DNA of 64,000 nucleotides from Gammaproteobacteria bacterium HGW-Gammaproteobacteria-11. Lineage in GTDB: Bacteria > Pseudomonadota > Gammaproteobacteria > Pseudomonadales > Pseudomonadaceae. The stretch is taken from the NCBI GenBank assembly GCA_002840055.1, contig PGZJ01000004.1, positions 47,236 to 111,235 of the forward strand. The letters are read 5' to 3'. A program made the position numbers and the translations under genes. Below the pieces are notes generated by a model. It searched no databases, had not been told where the DNA came from, and saw nothing but the letters and a program-made list of their open reading frames with translations. The number at the start of each line of letters is the position of its first letter. Positions within the stretch are counted from its first letter, which is position 1. Below, in pieces: positions 1 to 9,408 of this stretch.

Positions 1-39
1 GAGATCGAGTTGCTGGAAATCGCCAACCTCGGCGAGTAG
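1..39 (+). CDS. 3' end of an unidentified gene (partial)
   Basis: The window opens inside a reading frame that ends at a TAG at 37-39 after only twelve codons (ending ...NLGE). The fragment is too short to assign. It is followed within ten bases by a GC-rich hairpin, which supports this being a true gene end. Confidence 0.4.
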   Translation, partial: EIELLEIANLGE

Positions 40-47
40 TCTGCCAG

Positions 48-97
48 GTAACAGTTCCGGAGCCCTGAAATAGAGCGTGCAGGCTCCGGAGTGTTAC
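48..97 (+). terminator. Terminator-like hairpin after the first gene
   Basis: A stem formed by 48-64 and 82-97 has a perfect 9-bp core (TCCGGAGCC with GGCTCCGGA) and a longer imperfect base. There is no long T-run, so intrinsic termination is only likely. Confidence 0.45.
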
Positions 98-277
98 TGT
101 TATGCACATTTTGCGGTAACACTTCCTCAAGTCTGCTCCTACGCCCCATGAATCCTTCGCTATTATCGCAACTGCATGATATTGCTAGCATTTTTTATTT
201 GATCAAAAAGTGCGCAGTTTGAGTCGCAGCGCGTCTTGTAGGGGTTTTGGCTTCTTTCTCAGACCTTGCCCACAGAG

Positions 278-300
278 TTATCCACAGATCTTGTGGGTAA
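278..300. promoter_or_regulatory. Inverted pair of DnaA-box-like 9-mers
   Basis: TTATCCACA at 278-286 is a perfect DnaA box (TTATNCACA). TGTGGGTAA at 292-300 is a one-mismatch box on the other strand, five bases away. The pair lies between the upstream gene and the 3' end of the solute-binding protein gene. It can also fold as a hairpin and could act as that gene's terminator. The remaining bases from 98 to 277 show no recognisable feature. Confidence 0.4.
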
Positions 301-304
301 CTGT

Positions 305-1039
305 TCAATCGAACAGGCTCACCAGTTCGTTGATTTCGCCTTCTTCCTGGAGCCTATTGATAACATCCCTCAACTGCTCTGCTCTGGCTTGTTCCTGGAT
401 GCCAATGACGCAGCTCAAGGCCATTTCCTCAAGGCTCCACTGACTGACTCGCAGGCCTTCCAGGCGATGTTGTCGGATCAAGTGGCTGACAGCCCGTCTC
501 AGATCAACGGATGCGTGCAGACGGCCGCGTTGCAGCATTCTCAGACGGGTTTCTATATCCCGGACATCCAGTCGTTGAACCAGTCCCTTGTCAAAGGCCT
601 CGGTCAAGGCCGGTGCATAGTGATAACCGAGAGAGGTCCCGACTATCTTGCCATGCAGTGCGCTGACGCTGTGCGGAGCAGGTTCGCCCTCAGGTACCAC
701 CAGAACGTCAGCGTCATGGTAGAGCACGTTCGTCCACAGCAGGTGTTCTGCCCGTGCATGCCAGTCTGGTTGAGTGTTACAGATCAGGTCGATACGGCCG
801 GTTTCCAGGGCCTCATCAATACGCGCATTGGGCGTATCGACAAACTGCAGCTGCCACCCCAGTTCCTGCGCAACACGTTCACCAATGGCACGGGTCAGGC
901 TGTTTCCCAGTTGACCATCACGGGTAACCACATAGGGCGGTGGATCAGTTGGAGAAAAACCCCAGTTCAGAGAAGCCGCATGAAGAGCTTCAACCGGAAG
1001 TAATGCCCAGATGCTGATGGAAACAAGAAAGTACTTCAC
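305..1039 (-). CDS. Periplasmic solute-binding protein, family 3 (SBP_bac_3-like)
   Basis: The 244-residue product has a Sec signal peptide at residues 1-21 (hydrophobic core ending in a LHAA-type cleavage site). It then has the two-lobed layout of amino-acid ABC transporter binding proteins and their stand-alone relatives, with the typical segment on identifying residues and a duplicated lobe (RIDLICNTQPDW, later GKIVGTSLGYHYAP). The start is a GTG. No permease or ATPase gene lies beside it, so this may be an orphan binding protein, and its ligand cannot be read from sequence. It is transcribed divergently from nothing visible and ends next to the DnaA-box pair. Confidence 0.8.
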   Translation of the reverse strand: MKYFLVSISIWALLPVEALHAASLNWGFSPTDPPPYVVTRDGQLGNSLTRAIGERVAQELGWQLQFVDTPNARIDEALETGRIDLICNTQPDWHARAEHLLWTNVLYHDADVLVVPEGEPAPHSVSALHGKIVGTSLGYHYAPALTEAFDKGLVQRLDVRDIETRLRMLQRGRLHASVDLRRAVSHLIRQHRLEGLRVSQWSLEEMALSCVIGIQEQARAEQLRDVINRLQEEGEINELVSLFD

Positions 1040-1154
1040 CCTGACCCCGAGATAGGCTGCCTGCCATCAAGCATAGCTGAAGATCGTTCTGGTTAGTCAG
1101 GGTTGGAGAACAATAATATCGGTGAGCGAGTCGGCGAGCCTGAAGAGGGGGGCA

Positions 1155-1179
1155 GGCGGTGCAGATCATCTGCACCGCC
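1155..1179 (-). terminator. Hairpin downstream of prc
   Basis: A perfect 10-bp stem (GGCGGTGCAG with CTGCACCGCC) and a 5-base loop lie just past the prc stop codon. No T-run follows on the minus strand, so it may be a transcript-end stabiliser rather than a full terminator. Confidence 0.5.
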
Positions 1180-1187
1180 GGTACGGC

Positions 1188-3290
1188 TTAACTGGCTTTT
1201 GCTACCTGTTGTTTCAGCTCCAGCAGGTCAATGAGGATTTGACCGGTTTCACTCAGGAAGGGATCGTCCTGTGCCGCTTCATCGTTTTCGGGCGGCATCA
1301 TGGAGGATTCAGCCATGACATCCTCCTCTGTCTTCAGTTCGCTCAGTAGAGGCTCCCCACGCGCTTGCAGACGACGGTTTTCGAGTGCCAGCAAGTCACG
1401 TTCAAAGGCCTGTTGCTGTTCGCGGCGCGTTTCTTCATTCAACGGCAGGTATGTGCGCTCCTCCATGCTGCGATTAAGTTCAAGCCGCGCCAGGGTATAG
1501 GAGAAGTCAGGGTCATTTGCAGCACGTTGTTGATGACGCTCGCCAAGCAGGGTCATGAAGGGCGCAAGCTGCCTATCGACACGGTAATCAGCCGGTGCGA
1601 TGGTATCCCAGGGAAGCGCGCCGGGTAGACTGCTCTCGCCAATCTTGCTGGTCTCAAGTAGAGAGGGGTAAAGAATGTCCGGTACCACGCCACGATGCTG
1701 GGTGCTTTGTCCGGATACGCGATAAAACTTGGCCAGGGTCAGCTTCAGTTCGCCATGATTGAGCGGCTGAATCGATTGCACTGTGCCTTTGCCAAAGGTC
1801 GGCTCGCCGATAACGATAGCGCGACCATAGTCCTGCATGGCGCCGGCAAAGATTTCCGAGGCCGAGGCAGACAGGCGGTTGACCAGGACGGCCATTGGCC
1901 CGCCATAGACAATACCGGGATCAGTGTCATCCAGAACCTGGATCTCGCCCTGGGTATCGCGTACCTGCACGGTTGGGCCGCGGTCAATAAACAAGCCGGT
2001 CAGTTCGGTTGCTTCCTGCAATGACCCGCCTCCATTGTCACGCAGATCAAGGACAATACCGTCCACACCGTCGGCCGTTAGCTCGCTGAGCAGTCGGCGT
2101 ACGTCACGGGTTGTACTGCGGTAGTCCTTGTCGCCGCGGCGTTGGGCTCTGAAGTCGATGTAGAAACCCGGCACGTGAATAACGCCAATTCGCTGCAGCT
2201 GGTCGCCCTCGCCGTATTCTAGAACCGAGGATTGTGCAGCTTGATCTTCGAGTTTGATTGACTCACGTACCAGCAGCACTTCACGGCTGCTCAGGTCGGT
2301 GGCAGGGTTGCTGGCCGGTATGACTTCCAGGCGCACACTGGAGCCTTTCGGACCGCGGATCAGCTTGACCACTTCATCCAGACGCCAGCCCACCACATCG
2401 ACCATGTCGGTATCGCCCTGGGCAACACCAATGATACGGTCAGCAGGTGCCAATTGCTGGCTGTTAGCGGCAGGCCCGGCAGGGACAAGACGAACAATCT
2501 TGGTATATTCGTTATCGCTTTGCAGCACAGCACCTATGCCTTCCAGCGACAGACTCATGTTGATATCGAAGTTCTCGGCATTCTCAGGTGACATGTACTG
2601 CGTATGCGGGTCATAGCTTTGCGCGAAGGCGTTGAGATAGTTCTGAAAGATGTCCTCGCCACGGGTCTGACTGAGGCGCAGAGCCTGGCCGTCATAACGG
2701 CGAGTCAGGGTTTGTTTGATCGTGTCCATATCCCGACCGGCCAGTTTCAGACGCAGAATTTCATCCTTGATCTGTTGCCGCCAGAGGCTGGTAAGCTCGG
2801 CTTCGTCTGCTACCCATTGCGCTTTCTCACGGTCAACCATGATGCTCTGGTCAGAGGTGAAATCCATGCCTTCGAGCTCGTTATCGAGTAGATTGCGGGC
2901 AAAGTCGACGCGTTGCTGCAAGCGTTCCAGCTGACGCTTGTGCAGGGCAAATCCAAGGCTCAGATCACCCGCCAGCAGATGATCGTCGAGGCGATACCTG
3001 AAGGGCTCAAAGGCCTGCAGATCTTCGCTGGTAAACAAGCTGCGCTGCGGATCCAGTTGCCCCAGATAATTATCGAACATGGCCCCGGATAGCGTGTCAT
3101 CCAGTGAAATCCGGTTGTAGTGATGTCGCCGCAACAGCTCAATCGTGTTCAAGCTGGCAATCACCTGGTCACGGGTGGGTTGCAGGCTATCCAGATCCAA
3201 CGGCGCCGGGCTGTCGGCGGCAAAGGCATTGCCACCAATAGCCACAAGGGCAGCCAAGCAGGTCTGTCGCAGAAGATTGTAGCGTTTCAT
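1188..3290 (-). CDS. prc: Tail-specific (carboxy-terminal processing) protease Prc/Tsp
   Basis: This 700-residue periplasmic protease of family S41 degrades or trims proteins from their C-terminus. In pseudomonads the homologue AlgO/Prc also processes envelope-stress regulators. Visible are a signal peptide (1-25), an N-terminal domain, a PDZ domain around 245-330, and the S41 core with the SASASE motif (catalytic Ser about 476) and TFGKG motif (general-base Lys about 501). A C-terminal DUF3340-like region follows. The length matches the family. An in-frame TTG one codon upstream exists, but ATG at 3290 is preferred. It stands alone, with hairpins behind it. Confidence 0.95.
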   Translation of the reverse strand: MKRYNLLRQTCLAALVAIGGNAFAADSPAPLDLDSLQPTRDQVIASLNTIELLRRHHYNRISLDDTLSGAMFDNYLGQLDPQRSLFTSEDLQAFEPFRYRLDDHLLAGDLSLGFALHKRQLERLQQRVDFARNLLDNELEGMDFTSDQSIMVDREKAQWVADEAELTSLWRQQIKDEILRLKLAGRDMDTIKQTLTRRYDGQALRLSQTRGEDIFQNYLNAFAQSYDPHTQYMSPENAENFDINMSLSLEGIGAVLQSDNEYTKIVRLVPAGPAANSQQLAPADRIIGVAQGDTDMVDVVGWRLDEVVKLIRGPKGSSVRLEVIPASNPATDLSSREVLLVRESIKLEDQAAQSSVLEYGEGDQLQRIGVIHVPGFYIDFRAQRRGDKDYRSTTRDVRRLLSELTADGVDGIVLDLRDNGGGSLQEATELTGLFIDRGPTVQVRDTQGEIQVLDDTDPGIVYGGPMAVLVNRLSASASEIFAGAMQDYGRAIVIGEPTFGKGTVQSIQPLNHGELKLTLAKFYRVSGQSTQHRGVVPDILYPSLLETSKIGESSLPGALPWDTIAPADYRVDRQLAPFMTLLGERHQQRAANDPDFSYTLARLELNRSMEERTYLPLNEETRREQQQAFERDLLALENRRLQARGEPLLSELKTEEDVMAESSMMPPENDEAAQDDPFLSETGQILIDLLELKQQVAKAS

Positions 3291-3396
3291 CAAGGTAGCG
3301 TTCCGGAAAGGCTGAGGATTTCACTTGCTAGTTTAGGCGCAATACGGGAGCCTGAGTTCCCCTATTGATTAACTGATATTTCACTATGGAGGCACT

Positions 3397-4347
3397 GTGA
3401 GAGGAATGCAAGCCGAGGGCGGCGCCCTGCAATGGCGTGAACAGCCCGCAGTAGAGCTGGCAGACGGGCAGGTAAGAGTGGCAATCAAAGCGGCTGGCCT
3501 GAACAGAGCAGATCTATTGCAGAAAGCCGGTATGTACCCACCCCCGCCGGGTGTAACCCAGGTGTTGGGCCTGGAGTGTGCTGGAGAGGTAATCGAGACC
3601 GCCGGACAAACTCGCTGGAAAGTCGGTGATCGGGTCTGTGCCTTGCTGGCGGGTGGCGGTATGGCTGAAGAAATTGTGGTCGATGCAGGACATCTGCTGC
3701 CGGTCCCGGCCGAGTTGAGCTGGGCAGATGCCGCCGCCATCCCTGAAGTCTTCAGTACCGCCTGGTTGAATATTTTTGAACTGGGTGCCGCCAAAGCGGG
3801 TGAGAAGGTGCTGATTCATGCTGGCGCCAGCGGTGTTGGTACAGCAGCCATTCAACTGTGCAAGGTTATGGGTAACCCCTGCTGGGTGACCCTGAGCAGC
3901 GATGACAAGCTCGCTGCTTGCGTTGCCTTGGGCGCCGAGGGTGGGGTGCTGAGGCAGCATGGCATCAAGACCCTGATGCCCAACGGTCCCTTTGACGTGG
4001 TTCTGGATCCGGTAGGGGCGACCTACGCTCAGGATCATCTGGACCTGATCGGTCTGGATGGGCGCTGGGTGTTGATCGGTCTGATGGGTGGCCGCGAGGC
4101 ACATCTGGATCTGGCCAAGCTGCTGGTCAAGCGCATTCAGTTGACCGGCTCCACCTTGCGTACCCGCAGTGCCGAGTTCAAAGCCGACTTGCTGGCACGT
4201 ATGGAAGCCAAACTCTGGCCACACTTTGCCTCAGGTGCGCTGAAGCCACTGGTGGCCAGAACCTATGGTTTTGATCAGGCGGAAGAGGCCTTTGCCGAAC
4301 TGGCACGAGACCAGATCGTCGGCAAGATCGTCCTGCTGCGCGATTAA
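3397..4347 (+). CDS. NAD(P)H:quinone oxidoreductase, zinc-independent MDR superfamily
   Basis: The 316-residue protein has the GroES-like N-terminal domain and the Rossmann domain of medium-chain dehydrogenases, with the nucleotide-binding motif HAGASGVGTAAIQ at 141-153. Zinc-ligand cysteines of alcohol dehydrogenases are absent. The GLNRADLLQKAGMYPPPPG segment is typical of the quinone oxidoreductase/PIG3 group, which reduce quinones or enones with NADPH. The start is a GTG with the ribosome site TGGAGG five bases upstream. It is transcribed divergently from prc and converges on apeB. Confidence 0.88.
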   Translation: MRGMQAEGGALQWREQPAVELADGQVRVAIKAAGLNRADLLQKAGMYPPPPGVTQVLGLECAGEVIETAGQTRWKVGDRVCALLAGGGMAEEIVVDAGHLLPVPAELSWADAAAIPEVFSTAWLNIFELGAAKAGEKVLIHAGASGVGTAAIQLCKVMGNPCWVTLSSDDKLAACVALGAEGGVLRQHGIKTLMPNGPFDVVLDPVGATYAQDHLDLIGLDGRWVLIGLMGGREAHLDLAKLLVKRIQLTGSTLRTRSAEFKADLLARMEAKLWPHFASGALKPLVARTYGFDQAEEAFAELARDQIVGKIVLLRD

Positions 4348-4358
4348 GGTCGTCTGAA

Positions 4359-4381
4359 GGTGTCGGCTGCAGGCCGGCACC
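4359..4381. terminator. Bidirectional hairpin between convergent genes
   Basis: GGTGTCGGC (4359-4367) pairs with GCCGGCACC (4373-4381), with one wobble, in the 40-bp gap between the quinone oxidoreductase and apeB stop codons. Confidence 0.5.
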
Positions 4382-4387
4382 CTCAGC

Positions 4388-5677
4388 TCAAATCAGACTG
4401 GCGCTGTCATAGAAGCCGGTCAATACCCGCACCAGGTAGTCGATATCGCGACTGCCCGCCATTTCTCGAATGGAGTGCATGGCAAAGGTCGGTGCACCCA
4501 CATCCACAGTGCGTACCCCCAGACGACTGGCGGTAATCGGGCCAATGGTGCTGCCACAGCCCATGTCGCTGCGCACTACAAAACTCTGGACCGGCACAGC
4601 CTGTTGCAGACACAGCTGGCGGAACAAGGCGGCGGTCTCACTGTTGGTGGCATAGCGCTGATTGCTGTTGATCTTGATCACCGGGCCGGCATTCAGCTGG
4701 GGACCATGATTGGCATCGTGCTTGTCGGCATAATTGGGATGCACGGCATGGGCATTATCGGCTGATACCAGCACGGAATGCTGAATGCCGCGCAACCGCT
4801 TGTCCGAATCGGGTATTAGGCGTTGTAGCACATGCTCGAGGAAGGGACCATCTGCGCCACAGGCGGAGCTGGAGCCAATCTCTTCGTGGTCAGTACACAC
4901 TAGTACGCAGGCCTGCTGTCCGTCGCTGTTGAGCAAGGCCTGCATGCCGCAGAAGCAGGACAGCAGGTTATCCAGCCGGGCAGCACTGAAAAAATCCCCT
5001 TCCAGGCCAATGATGGCGGGCGGCTGGGTATCGTAGAAACTCAGCTCATAGTCCAGCACCAGGTCCACGTCGGCATCCGGATAGTCGCGATGCAGTTGTT
5101 CCGCCAGCAGCTCGCGGAGCTGACGGGGCGACGTCAGACTGTGTGCCAGCACCGGTGGCAGATGGCTTTGGGCATTGATCGAAATGCCGTCATTGACGCC
5201 GCGATTAAGGTGGATGGCCAGGCTTGGAATGCTGGCAATGGCGCGTTTGAAATCAATCAGACGGCTCTGTAGCTGCCCCTGTCGATTGCGGTAGGTAACC
5301 CGGCCGGCCAGCGACAGATCACGATCGAACCAGGGCGCCAGCAGTGCGCCGCCATAGACTTCGACGCCCAGTTGCCAGAGGCCCTGTTGCTCCAGCTCAG
5401 GCTGCGGTTTGACCTTGAGACAAGGGCTGTCGGTATGCGCGCCGACCAGCCTCAGACCCTGCTCAAGGGGCCTGGTGCCCAGGCTGAAAGCGATAAGCGA
5501 GGAGTCATTGCGGGTAACCAGATAGTTGCCGCCCGCCTTCAGGTGCCATTCATTGCGCTCATCGAGTTGTTCATAGCCAGCGTCCTTGAGCCGTTCAACC
5601 AGGGTCCGTGTGGCATGGAACGGAGTTGGTGAGGCTTGAATGAAATCAGCCAGTTGCTGTGTCAGGGACGTGCTCAT
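4388..5677 (-). CDS. apeB: M18 family aminopeptidase
   Basis: The 429-residue cytosolic metallo-aminopeptidase removes N-terminal amino acids from peptides (aspartyl aminopeptidase family, two metal ions). The metal-binding and catalytic signatures are in order: [14 protein letters not shown] near the N-terminus, RLDNL, the EE pair of DHEEIGS, and a C-terminal histidine within the last 40 residues. The ATG at 5677 has AAGGAG nine bases upstream and matches the family N-terminus ([13 protein letters not shown]), so upstream in-frame codons were rejected. Gene order apeB next to an rluA-family gene and minEDC is conserved in Pseudomonas. Confidence 0.95.
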   Translation of the reverse strand: MSTSLTQQLADFIQASPTPFHATRTLVERLKDAGYEQLDERNEWHLKAGGNYLVTRNDSSLIAFSLGTRPLEQGLRLVGAHTDSPCLKVKPQPELEQQGLWQLGVEVYGGALLAPWFDRDLSLAGRVTYRNRQGQLQSRLIDFKRAIASIPSLAIHLNRGVNDGISINAQSHLPPVLAHSLTSPRQLRELLAEQLHRDYPDADVDLVLDYELSFYDTQPPAIIGLEGDFFSAARLDNLLSCFCGMQALLNSDGQQACVLVCTDHEEIGSSSACGADGPFLEHVLQRLIPDSDKRLRGIQHSVLVSADNAHAVHPNYADKHDANHGPQLNAGPVIKINSNQRYATNSETAALFRQLCLQQAVPVQSFVVRSDMGCGSTIGPITASRLGVRTVDVGAPTFAMHSIREMAGSRDIDYLVRVLTGFYDSASLI

Positions 5678-5703
5678 GCAGTACTCCTTGGGTGCCGTCC
5701 AGC

Positions 5704-6339
5704 CTAAAAGGGGGCCGGGCTGACAAAGTTCATGGGTTCGCCGCTGCGCGGGTGCTGGATGCCCAGGCTCGCTGCGTGCAGCGCCAGGCGGGGACAAGCC
5801 GCCAGCGCTTGCGGATTGGCATACAGCTGGTCACCGAGTAGTGGATGCCCGATGGCCAGCATGTGCACACGCAGCTGGTGGGAGCGCCCGGTTATCGGCG
5901 TCAGTTCAACGCGGCAATAGTCATCCTTGCGTTCAAGAATACGCCAAAAGGTCTGTGCCCGTTTACCCAGTTCATGGTCGACCACATGCCGGGGCTTGGT
6001 GGGTGGATCATAGCGCAGGGGCAGATCGATCTGCCCTGAGTCGGCATCCGGCTGACCCCAGCACAGGGCAATGTAGATTTTCCGTGTTTCACGATCGTGA
6101 AACTGGCGCGAGAGCTCTCTGTGACTGTCGGCGTTGCGACCCAGTACCAGCAGACCTGAGGTTTCCCAGTCGAGGCGGTGGACAATCCGTGCTTCCGGGT
6201 AGCCATTGTCCTGCAGGCGGGTGATCAGGCAGTCCTTGTTATCCTCGGCGCGGCCCGGGACCGAGAGCAGCATGGAGGGTTTGTCGACGATCAGGAAGTC
6301 CGGATCTTCATGCAGAATTCCGATGGAACTGAGGGGCAT
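5704..6339 (-). CDS. RluA family pseudouridine synthase
   Basis: The 211-residue product converts specific uridines in rRNA or tRNA to pseudouridine. The catalytic signature HRLDWETSG at 54-62 carries the essential Asp57, and the later GRSHQLRVH segment is the family's conserved motif. There is no S4 RNA-binding domain, as in RluA itself rather than RluC/D, and the length fits RluA. The substrate site is inferred by this similarity only. It lies 26 bases upstream of apeB in the same direction and probably shares a transcript. Confidence 0.93.
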   Translation of the reverse strand: MPLSSIGILHEDPDFLIVDKPSMLLSVPGRAEDNKDCLITRLQDNGYPEARIVHRLDWETSGLLVLGRNADSHRELSRQFHDRETRKIYIALCWGQPDADSGQIDLPLRYDPPTKPRHVVDHELGKRAQTFWRILERKDDYCRVELTPITGRSHQLRVHMLAIGHPLLGDQLYANPQALAACPRLALHAASLGIQHPRSGEPMNFVSPAPF

Positions 6340-6378
6340 GCGCGTACCAGGGCGCCCGTTCGGGCGCCGTTATCGGGG

Positions 6379-6639
6379 TCAGGGGCGTTCAGGCAAGGTA
6401 ATGTTCAGCTCGAGGATGGAGCAATCGTCCTGATTGTCCAGGGCAACATGCACCTGATCCCGGTCGATCTTCACATACTTGCTGATGACATCGATGATTT
6501 CCTGCTGAAGCTGCGGCAGATAATCCGGCTGTGAGCGCTGGCCACGTTCGTGGGCGACGATGATCTGCAGCCGCTCCTTGGCCATAGAGGCGCTGGATTG
6601 GGGCTTTTTGCGGTCACGGAAATAATCAAAGAGACTCAT
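6379..6639 (-). CDS. minE: Cell division topological specificity factor MinE
   Basis: The 86-residue protein stimulates the MinD ATPase and drives pole-to-pole oscillation that restricts the Z ring to mid-cell. The N-terminal amphipathic membrane helix (MSLFDYF) and the anti-MinCD segment [11 protein letters not shown] are intact, followed by the dimerisation domain. The start codon overlaps the minD stop (TAATG), indicating translational coupling. Confidence 0.97.
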   Translation of the reverse strand: MSLFDYFRDRKKPQSSASMAKERLQIIVAHERGQRSQPDYLPQLQQEIIDVISKYVKIDRDQVHVALDNQDDCSILELNITLPERP

Positions 6640-7448
6640 TAGCGACTCCCGAACAGGCGTTGCAGCAGGCCTTTTTTCTGGGCTTCGAGGAAGCGGTGCG
6701 GGCGTTCTTCGCCGAGCAGGCGGTCAACCGCATCACTGTAGGCCTGGCCAGCATCACTGGTGTCATCCATGATCACCGGTACACCCTGGTTGGAGGCCTT
6801 GAGTACCGCCTGGGATTCAGGAATCACACCGAGCAGAGGGATGGAGAGAATGTCCTCGACATCACTGACCGAGAGCATTTCGCCATTTTCCACGCGTTCG
6901 GGATTGTACCGGGTCAGCAGCAGGTGTTCCTTGATCTTCTCGCCCTGTTCGGCACGTTTGGACTTGCTGGCCAGCAGGCCGAGCATGCGGTCGGAGTCGC
7001 GTACCGAGGAGACTTCCGGGTTGGTTACAACCACCGCTTCATCAGCGAAATACATCGCCAGATGCGCACCCTTTTCGATACCGGCCGGGGAATCGCAGAC
7101 GATAAAGTCGAAACTTTCCTTCAGCTCATCCAGTACCCGACCAACGCCTTCCTCGGTCAGGGCATCCTTGTCGCGGGTTTGCGAGGCCGGCAGGATAAAC
7201 AGCTTGTCGCAGCGCTTGTCCTTGATCAGGGTCTGGTTCAGGTTGGAATCGCCGTTGATCAGATTGACGAAGTCGTAGACCACGCGCCGTTCGCAACCCA
7301 TGATCAGGTCAAGATTGCGCAGACCGACGTCAAAATCGACGATGACGGTCTTGAAGCCGCGCAGGGCGAGTCCGGTGCCGATGGCGGCGCTGGTGGTGGT
7401 TTTGCCAACGCCGCCTTTGCCTGAGGTTACGACTATGATCTTAGCCAA
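6639..7448 (-). CDS. minD: Septum site-determining ATPase MinD
   Basis: The 269-residue ParA/MinD-family ATPase binds the membrane in the ATP form and recruits MinC. The deviant Walker A motif GKGGVGKTT occupies residues 10-18, the switch region CDSPAGIE is present, and a C-terminal amphipathic membrane-targeting helix (LLQRLFG) ends the protein. The start is a TTG preceded by AGGAAGG. The upstream neighbour is minC and the downstream one minE. Confidence 0.97.
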   Translation of the reverse strand: MAKIIVVTSGKGGVGKTTTSAAIGTGLALRGFKTVIVDFDVGLRNLDLIMGCERRVVYDFVNLINGDSNLNQTLIKDKRCDKLFILPASQTRDKDALTEEGVGRVLDELKESFDFIVCDSPAGIEKGAHLAMYFADEAVVVTNPEVSSVRDSDRMLGLLASKSKRAEQGEKIKEHLLLTRYNPERVENGEMLSVSDVEDILSIPLLGVIPESQAVLKASNQGVPVIMDDTSDAGQAYSDAVDRLLGEERPHRFLEAQKKGLLQRLFGSR

Positions 7449-7596
7449 AATGACCTTCCTGTCCGGTAGTGTGAAATCGGGTTGATATGTTCAAGGCATG
7501 GCTGGCTTGCAGTCAGACCATGGGGATGCTCGCAAGCCAGTGAAATGGCGCAAGGCTACTGCCGCTGGGCATCCTGTGATGGTTGCACAGTATCTG

Positions 7597-8337
7597 TCAT
7601 AGGGGCGCTATCTTCAAGCTGTCACCTTCCAGGCTGACATGGGCGGCCTGCTTCCAGCACTGCTTGCGCAGGTCCTCAGCGACCTTGTACTGCCCTGCGA
7701 TGGATACCAGCTCGGCTTCCAATGACTGGCAGAAGATCCGCGCGTCGGTATTGCCACGCACGCCGGCCAGGGCCCGGCCGCGCAGTGGCCCGTATACATG
7801 GATGTTGCCATCCGCCAACAGTTCCGAGCCGGCACTGACCGGCGCCAGCACCACCAGATCACCGCCTGGCGCGTAGACCTGCTGGCCGGAGCGAATGGGC
7901 TGGGTAATGATGCGGGCTGGCCCGCTGCTGGCGGGCAGCTCGGCAGCTTTGGCTTCTACCGGAGCTTCAGTTGGGCTTTCCAACGGTTTTTCCCGGCCCC
8001 GGGCAGGGGGCATCAGTACCAGGTTGCTCTGCTGGGCCAGTGGTCTGAAGTTTTCATTGCCACGCAGGGCTACCGGCTGCAGGCCACGGTTGCGGCAAAT
8101 CTGCAGCAGGCCGGCCAGGGTGCTGATGTTCATATGCGCGTCGAGCTTTTCCAGACTGATTACCAGGGGGGTATCGTTGAAAAAATTCGGCGCCTGCTCG
8201 ACCTTCTCCGACAGCTGTTTGGCGAAGCGGCCGGCATCCAGGCGCAGTACTTCAATCACCGTAACCGTGAGCATGCCACCCTTGAGTTGGAATACCGGAT
8301 CATTGTCGAGGAGGTCAGGCGTTTGGTCAGCAGTCAT
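7597..8337 (-). CDS. minC: Septum site-determining protein MinC
   Basis: The 246-residue FtsZ polymerisation inhibitor has the N-terminal FtsZ-interacting domain, a variable proline/alanine-rich linker (about 115-145) and the C-terminal beta-helix domain that dimerises and binds MinD (GGDLVVLAPVSAGSELLADGNIHVYGPLRG). An ATG eleven codons upstream is possible, but the start chosen here fits the family better. The 148-bp gap to minD is longer than usual within this operon and shows no terminator. Confidence 0.95.
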   Translation of the reverse strand: MTADQTPDLLDNDPVFQLKGGMLTVTVIEVLRLDAGRFAKQLSEKVEQAPNFFNDTPLVISLEKLDAHMNISTLAGLLQICRNRGLQPVALRGNENFRPLAQQSNLVLMPPARGREKPLESPTEAPVEAKAAELPASSGPARIITQPIRSGQQVYAPGGDLVVLAPVSAGSELLADGNIHVYGPLRGRALAGVRGNTDARIFCQSLEAELVSIAGQYKVAEDLRKQCWKQAAHVSLEGDSLKIAPL

Positions 8338-8448
8338 GTCATGTCCACAGGGCTGGTTTAATGCGCACACTTATATAGATTGCCCGCGCGGATCGCAAGC
8401 ATTGCGCAGCTTGGGTAGAATGCAGTTTTTCCCGCTATGGTCACAGGT

Positions 8449-9408
8449 ATGAGTCGTTCGGTTTTCACCAGGGCACTGCTGCATCCCCGATACTGGTTAT
8501 TGTGGCTTGGATTAGGCGTGCTGTGGCTGTTCGTGCGTTTGCCCTATCCATTGTTGCTGGCCTCGGGTCGGTTGCTGGGTATGGGCATGTATCACCTGAT
8601 GGCCGAGCGCCGACGCATTGGTGAAATCAATCTGGCTCTGTGCTTTCCCGACTGGAGTGACGCGCGTCGCACGGCGCTGCTGCGTGAGAACTTCCAGTCC
8701 AACGGTATTGCCCTGTTTGAAATGGCCATGGCCTGGTGGTGGCCTAAGCCGCGTCTGGCAAAGCTGGCTTATATTGAAGGGCTTGAGCATCTGCAGGCGG
8801 CGGCTGCCGCCGGTAAGGGAGTGGTATTGATGTCGATGCATTTCACCACACTGGAGATTGGCGCATCGCTGCTGGGTCAGAAAGTCACCATTGACGGCAT
8901 GTACCGTGAGCACGCCAATCCGGTGTTTGATTTTGTTCAGCGACGGGGTCGCGAGCGACACAATGCCGACGCCAAGGCAATCGAGCGCGAAGATGTGCGC
9001 AGCATGTTCAAGTCCCTGCGTTCCGGTCGCGCCACCTGGTATGCGCCGGATCAGGATTACGGCCGCAAGGCCAGTGTCTTTGTCCCCCTGTTTGGCGTAC
9101 CTGCAGCGACCGTAACCGCTACCAGCACTTTTGCCCGTCTGGGTAAGGCCTTGGTGATTCCTTTTACCCAGACCCGTCTGCCCGGTGCCAAGGGCTATCA
9201 ACTGACGGTGCATGCGCCGCTGGAAAACTTTCCTGGAGCAGACGAAGCAGCCGATGCCCTGCGCATCAATCAGTGGATAGAGCAGGCGATCCTGGCCCAG
9301 CCTGAACAGTACATGTGGGTTCACCGGCGCTTCAAAACCCGCCCCGAGGGTGAGCAGCGGCCCTATGCCAAGCGCCGTCGTCGGCAGCGCCGGAGGTCTC
9401 GCAGTTGA
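8449..9408 (+). CDS. lpxL: Lysophospholipid/lipid A acyltransferase (LpxL/HtrB family)
   Basis: The 319-residue inner-membrane enzyme transfers a laurate-type acyl chain to Kdo-lipid A or its precursor during late LPS synthesis. An N-terminal membrane anchor (about 12-40) precedes the acyltransferase motif HFTTLE (HX4E catalytic pair) and the YAPDQDYG block. The C-terminus is arginine-rich. An ATG at 8437, four codons upstream, is an alternative start; neither has a strong ribosome site. It is divergent from minC and overlaps the patatin gene by four bases. Confidence 0.92.
   Translation: MSRSVFTRALLHPRYWLLWLGLGVLWLFVRLPYPLLLASGRLLGMGMYHLMAERRRIGEINLALCFPDWSDARRTALLRENFQSNGIALFEMAMAWWWPKPRLAKLAYIEGLEHLQAAAAAGKGVVLMSMHFTTLEIGASLLGQKVTIDGMYREHANPVFDFVQRRGRERHNADAKAIEREDVRSMFKSLRSGRATWYAPDQDYGRKASVFVPLFGVPAATVTATSTFARLGKALVIPFTQTRLPGAKGYQLTVHAPLENFPGADEAADALRINQWIEQAILAQPEQYMWVHRRFKTRPEGEQRPYAKRRRRQRRRSRS

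Noticed and set aside
210..1003. Frames on the plus strand opposite the solute-binding protein gene
   Set aside because: The minus-strand gene has a signal peptide and family fold; the plus frames are shadows.
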